Part shown: one piece after another, positions 60,086 through 64,000 of the stretch | How the letters are laid out: the number at the start of each line of letters is the position of its first letter | How positions within the stretch are numbered: the stretch's first letter is position 1 | Source: Lutjanus erythropterus | Lineage: Eukaryota; Chordata; Actinopteri; Lutjaniformes; Lutjanidae | Direction: 5' to 3' | Length of the DNA stretch: 64,000 bases | NCBI GenBank assembly: GCA_020091685.1 | Contig: CM034591.1 | Span: 10,612,833 to 10,676,832 of the forward strand | Notes under the pieces: model-generated | The model's database searches: none | Told to the model about the DNA's origin: nothing | What the model saw: only the letters and a program-made list of their open reading frames with translations | Program-made: the position numbers and the translations under genes

Positions 60086-61865
60086 TAATCTCTAACAGGA
60101 ATAATTTTCCTCAAAAACTCTAGTAATACCAGTAATACCAGCAGCCTGCAGACGGACAAACAAACGTGCCAACAGACAAGTAAACAAAACAATGATGCCA
60201 ATGGCAGCGACCAAAGTCCAAACTCCAATCAAACAGGAAGGTAGGACAGTGTAATCAATGCTGGAGCCACTATGTGCAGACTAAACAAATATTTTGACAA
60301 ACAGCTGCCAAAAATCCTCCAAATTGTTGACCATTTTTTGTATTTCCATTCACTGTAGTATGCACACACACTAAACACAATAAGAGCTTTCACAGATTAA
60401 ACGTAACCTTCAACTTTTAGGTCAAAGTTACAAAAAAGTTTACTTTTGGCAGCTAACAAGGTTGTGAGTTGCAGGCTTCGGAAAAAAAATAAATCTCTAA
60501 TGAACACCTCCAGAACGAGCCGCGTTCTCTTGATGTATTCTGAAGTGTTCATTGACAGAAAAACTCAACAGAGCGTATGTTCCCATACATCATTAAAGTG
60601 CAGGGAGAAAAATCTAACCGAAACCTCGCTGAAAGAGAACATAATGAAAAGAGGGAGATGAGAAGAGTTTTACAACAATGGGGAATTCTGTCTTTTAAAT
60701 AGAAACTTCCTTGTCCTGTAATGTTTTCATCAATACTATGCATCCACATGACTGTCATATCTCTTACTTAGTGACAAAAAGTACACCAGAATAAAATTAA
60801 TGTTCGCTTAAGTGTTTCTTACAGTTGCAACGGCGAACACACGCCTCTTTAAGCCTGAATTTATTAGTGCTGAAACACTGCAGGCTCTTAACAACACAGC
60901 TGCCGAGTTAAAGAAGGAAAGGCGGTGTCAGAAACCACATTACAGTGTGGGGAGTCTAATCTGTTCGAGCCCGGCAGTGTGGGGAGCCCCCGTTTGTCTT
61001 TGAGAAATAGGAACCAGCACACACCGGGCATCCAGCGAGAACCAAGCGGAGGAGAGCAGGGGGCTAGAAAATGAGGTTGTCTGCTTGATAAGTATGGGCT
61101 GTTACCTCTGTCCCAAATCCACTTTGCTCAGCAGTCATAAAAGGTTTGGGAGACCGGCTTAAGGTGGTGCCCCTGATACGCTGCCTGGCTCTCTCCATCC
61201 CAGTTTCTCCTTCGCTCTCAGATGAGAGACAGAAAGAATGGCGACATGGAGCTGCAGCGCTGTATTTCCCATTTTGAGCCGGCGCTGAAAGCATATTTTT
61301 AGATGTTACAGGGCTTACTGTCAAGGTGAGGTGTAACACTGACCTGTAAAAACTGGATAACCTGCTTGCGCAACATGTATTCTATAACGACGATGCGTTT
61401 TCTGTACCAGCCCGTGCGCCGTTTACAATTCCTGCAGATTTACACAGCCAGGCTCTGAGCGTTAGGTGTAATATCCCCAGTAAAGGCAGTAAAGAGGAGT
61501 GGGTGAGGGTCTGCTCTCCACACAAAGACCCCCTGTTCTCTCCTATTCTACCCTTGGCTCAGCAGGAAGCCTCCTCCCTCATTGACCCACCGTCTGAGAG
61601 CAGCCATATTGACTGCCCTCCTTTATTGAGCCGCTCTTGAGACAGAGCAGACCACTCTCAAAACCAGTCAACAACAGAGGCCCTTCTGTGGCTCCGACTC
61701 GGAGGACAAGGAAATCCTCGACTCAGAAGTAAATACACTTCATAGGCATTTACAACCACTGGAAAATGGTAGTTAATAAATACTTTAAAAGGCTAAAAAG
61801 TGATATAGATATTAAGGTTGTCACTGTGGTATCGAGAGAGGTATTGAGCATTAGTATTATATCGA

Positions 61866-62176
61866 GGGCTGCAACAAATTATCTTTTTTCATTATCAATT
61901 ACTTTGTCAATCATTTGACATTATGATTGATTAGTTGTTTGGACCAAAAAATGGTGAAAAACATTAAGCACCTTTTCCCAAAGCCCAGAGTGACGTCCTA
62001 AAATGTCTTGTTTTGTCCACAACCCAAAGATATTCAATTACAGAAAATATTCACATTGAAAAAGCTTTTTTCCTTTAACATATGACTCAAAACAATCAAT
62101 CGATTATCAAAATAGTTGGTGATTAATAAAAGGTGACAAATAATCAATCAATAGACTAATTGTTGCAGCTCTACAT
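61866..62176. mobile_element. hAT-like ATTAATCG-family element copy
   Basis: GAGGGCTGCAACAAATTATC at the left and GACTAATTGTTGCAGCTCTA at the right. In between: GTTTGGACCAAAAAATGGTG, CCCAAAGCCCAGAGTGACGT, CTTGTTTTGTCCACAACCCA, AAGATATTCAATTACAG and CAAAATAGTTGGTGATTAAT. Full length. Confidence 0.78.
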
Positions 62177-64000
62177 TCTGGTATGAATGTTTATTACCAT
62201 GTAGGAGCACGATATTCACCCTCTTTGCTCTGTATTGCTGCTGTATAATGTGCCACTGGATCTCTGAGCTGAAAGACCTTTATAAGGAAACAAGCCGAGA
62301 GTACAAACCCATTAACGGCACATCAAGGATGAATGGAAGCCTTCCGCGCAGGTAAAGACAGAGGCGGGAGGATGGCAATTTGTAATGAACCTGAGCACTT
62401 CATTCGCCTCTCCGTTATTTCCATCCCTCCGCTGTTTGTCCTTCCACCCTCAGCGTCAGGGTCGCTCTAATGACACTAATGGAAATAGTTGTCTGTTCTT
62501 CTCTCCTACACTCCGCCCGCTCGCCTATTTCATCTTTATACCTCGACTCCGTCTCGCTGAATCCTTCATCCTCCCAGCCCTCCAAAGTCCCCGTCTGAAG
62601 CCCATCTGTCAGCATGAAACACCTCAGGGAAATAACAATGATCCAGAGACCAAATGTAGAGGGACAAGGTGTCTTTAATGGAGCAGGAGCTGCAGCGGCA
62701 GCTAACTTTATTTGAGGTATGTATCTATTTGGGGAAAGAAGGAAAAAGTGTCCTTTTCCAATCAAAGGACAAGCACAGAGGTCCCCTCAAGGTTTCTATT
62801 ATAGAAGTTGAGGCAGTTGAGCTTACTTCCTTTCATTTTGTTAAAAATGACATTTGGCCACTTCACTCGAAACGAATCAAAGAAGCGCAGATTTGAGTGG
62901 TGACACCCACTTCATTACTGAGTAATAGAAAACAAAGGACAAGGGGGCTCTCATTCATTAAGACAGATCAGTGTTTTCAATGCAGTGAAAAGACATTCAT
63001 CTCTTAAAAGTAGTCTTGAGAGCTGCCAGTGTTCACGCATCTGAGGAAGGACTAAAAACGACACAAAAAGGATAAACGTTAAAGGCCGGCTCAAGGTTAA
63101 AGAAAAAAGCAACTGCGCTGGCAAAAATGAGTACAGCAGTCCAGATAGTGAGTTGGAGCCATAGACTGTATATTAAATCCTATTTAATATACATCTATGA
63201 TCGAAACAAGTAATTTCCCTGTGCCCACTCCTCTCCAGACGCGCACAACATTGCAAATTGATAATAACAAGCAACGACAAGTCCTCCGCTGTAAGTTGAA
63301 CAACTGTTAATAACTGTCAAATGTCTGTCAATGTAAAATTAAGCCTATTATCCTGAAAACAAAAGCCCGCTGCTCTGAAAAAACACACTCTGGACTTTGA
63401 GTTCAGTCACTGTCTGTCAGACTCCATTAACATATTGTTCAAGTTACCCATTTTAAACCCACAGCAAGCATTCAAAATTAATTTTGAACTCTAATTAATG
63501 TGAAACAAACAAAGTAAAACAGCTATCAACTGCACAGTGCATGATGGGTACAGTCCGGCGAGCTGACGGACCGTTCACCGTATCTGAATTTGCGTAATCA
63601 CGACTACACCTCTACTTTATGAAACGCAGCAGACTCACAAAAGTCCGATCAAACTGTCAAACCGCGCCGTTCTGATCAAATATGGAACAAGATTCTGTTA
63701 CTGCTTTGCTTATTTCTCGTCTAAAATGTTTTCAGAAACATATTTTAGTTTACGGTTTACCTAAAAAATGATAAAGTTTCTGACCCGGCCGCCATGTTGA
63801 AAAGATCTGAGCCAAAATCAAGCACCACCCACTGGCCGGAGCGTGGGGCGGTGCTTTGCGTTCTGGATTTGGTGTCTCTGCGTTGTCAGGTGGACACTAC
63901 AGCTGCAGCACTGATGTCAGAGAAGTATTTCAACTTAACATGTTTCCTTCACCTCTGATGATCATGATTTATTACAGTAAATATATTATAGATTTCTCCT

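Larger units (their letters stand above)
54505..64000 (-). other. Part of the neo1 intron upstream of the Ig1 exon
   Basis: About 9.5 kb follows the Ig1 exon on its 5' side. No signal-peptide exon, CpG-rich promoter or other coding exon could be supported here; the many small open frames lack family resemblance and splice support. By the usual neogenin/DCC organisation, the signal peptide and 5' UTR would be a separate exon beyond 64000. Recognisable content is a LINE-like tail near 55.36 kb, a purine-rich tract near 57.0 kb, and DNA-transposon copies at 59.4-60.1 and 61.9-62.2 kb. Single-copy-looking sequence lies at 56.4-56.9, 60.1-61.8 and 62.2-64.0 kb. Confidence 0.8.

Noticed and set aside
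61064..62765. Candidate signal-peptide exon of neo1 in the upstream intron
   Set aside because: No minus-strand ATG followed by a hydrophobic leader and a donor of the required phase was found; the small frames here are polar.
62385..62765. Overlapping ~100-codon frames on both strands
   Set aside because: No domain or splice support; GC-rich local composition alone explains them.

Overview
This is vertebrate nuclear DNA, most likely from a percomorph teleost fish. The inference rests on three spliced coding exons and on many short teleost-type transposons, LINE remnants and long CA/GT microsatellites. Nothing bacterial or viral is seen: no operons, no rRNA, no tRNA and no CRISPR array.

The only gene I can support is on the minus strand. 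Three exons (54504-54181, 7880-7605 and 5745-5595, in transcript order) encode immunoglobulin domains 1, 2 and the first half of 3 of a neogenin/DCC-family axon-guidance receptor. The residues favour neogenin (neo1) over DCC. All three exons have consensus AG acceptors and GT donors, and the reading frame is kept across both junctions (phase 1 at each). The signal-peptide exon and promoter should lie beyond 64000. The rest of Ig3, Ig4, the fibronectin III domains, the membrane segment and the tail should lie before position 1.

The rest is intron: about 9.5 kb of the upstream intron (54505-64000), a 46.3 kb intron between Ig1 and Ig2 (7881-54180), a 1.86 kb intron between Ig2 and Ig3 (5746-7604), and the start of the next intron (1-5594). 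The introns hold a dense mixture of mobile-element remnants. These include several non-autonomous DNA-transposon families with visible inverted ends, two LINE reverse-transcriptase fragments, a LINE C-terminal fragment nested in a DNA element, two inverted copies of an element carrying a ~56-bp minisatellite, an AGCTAGC-rich minisatellite with local duplications, and about ten microsatellites.

The most notable structural observations are four pairs of local direct duplications (3.0/4.0 kb, 12.5/13.3 kb, 28.5/30.5 kb and 43.4/43.6 kb), a foldback element with ~160-bp arms, a hairpin next to a GT tract, nested transposon insertions, and the oppositely oriented minisatellite elements. I see no previously undescribed coding system. 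The ordinary reading is a large intron of a guidance-receptor gene shaped by transposons.
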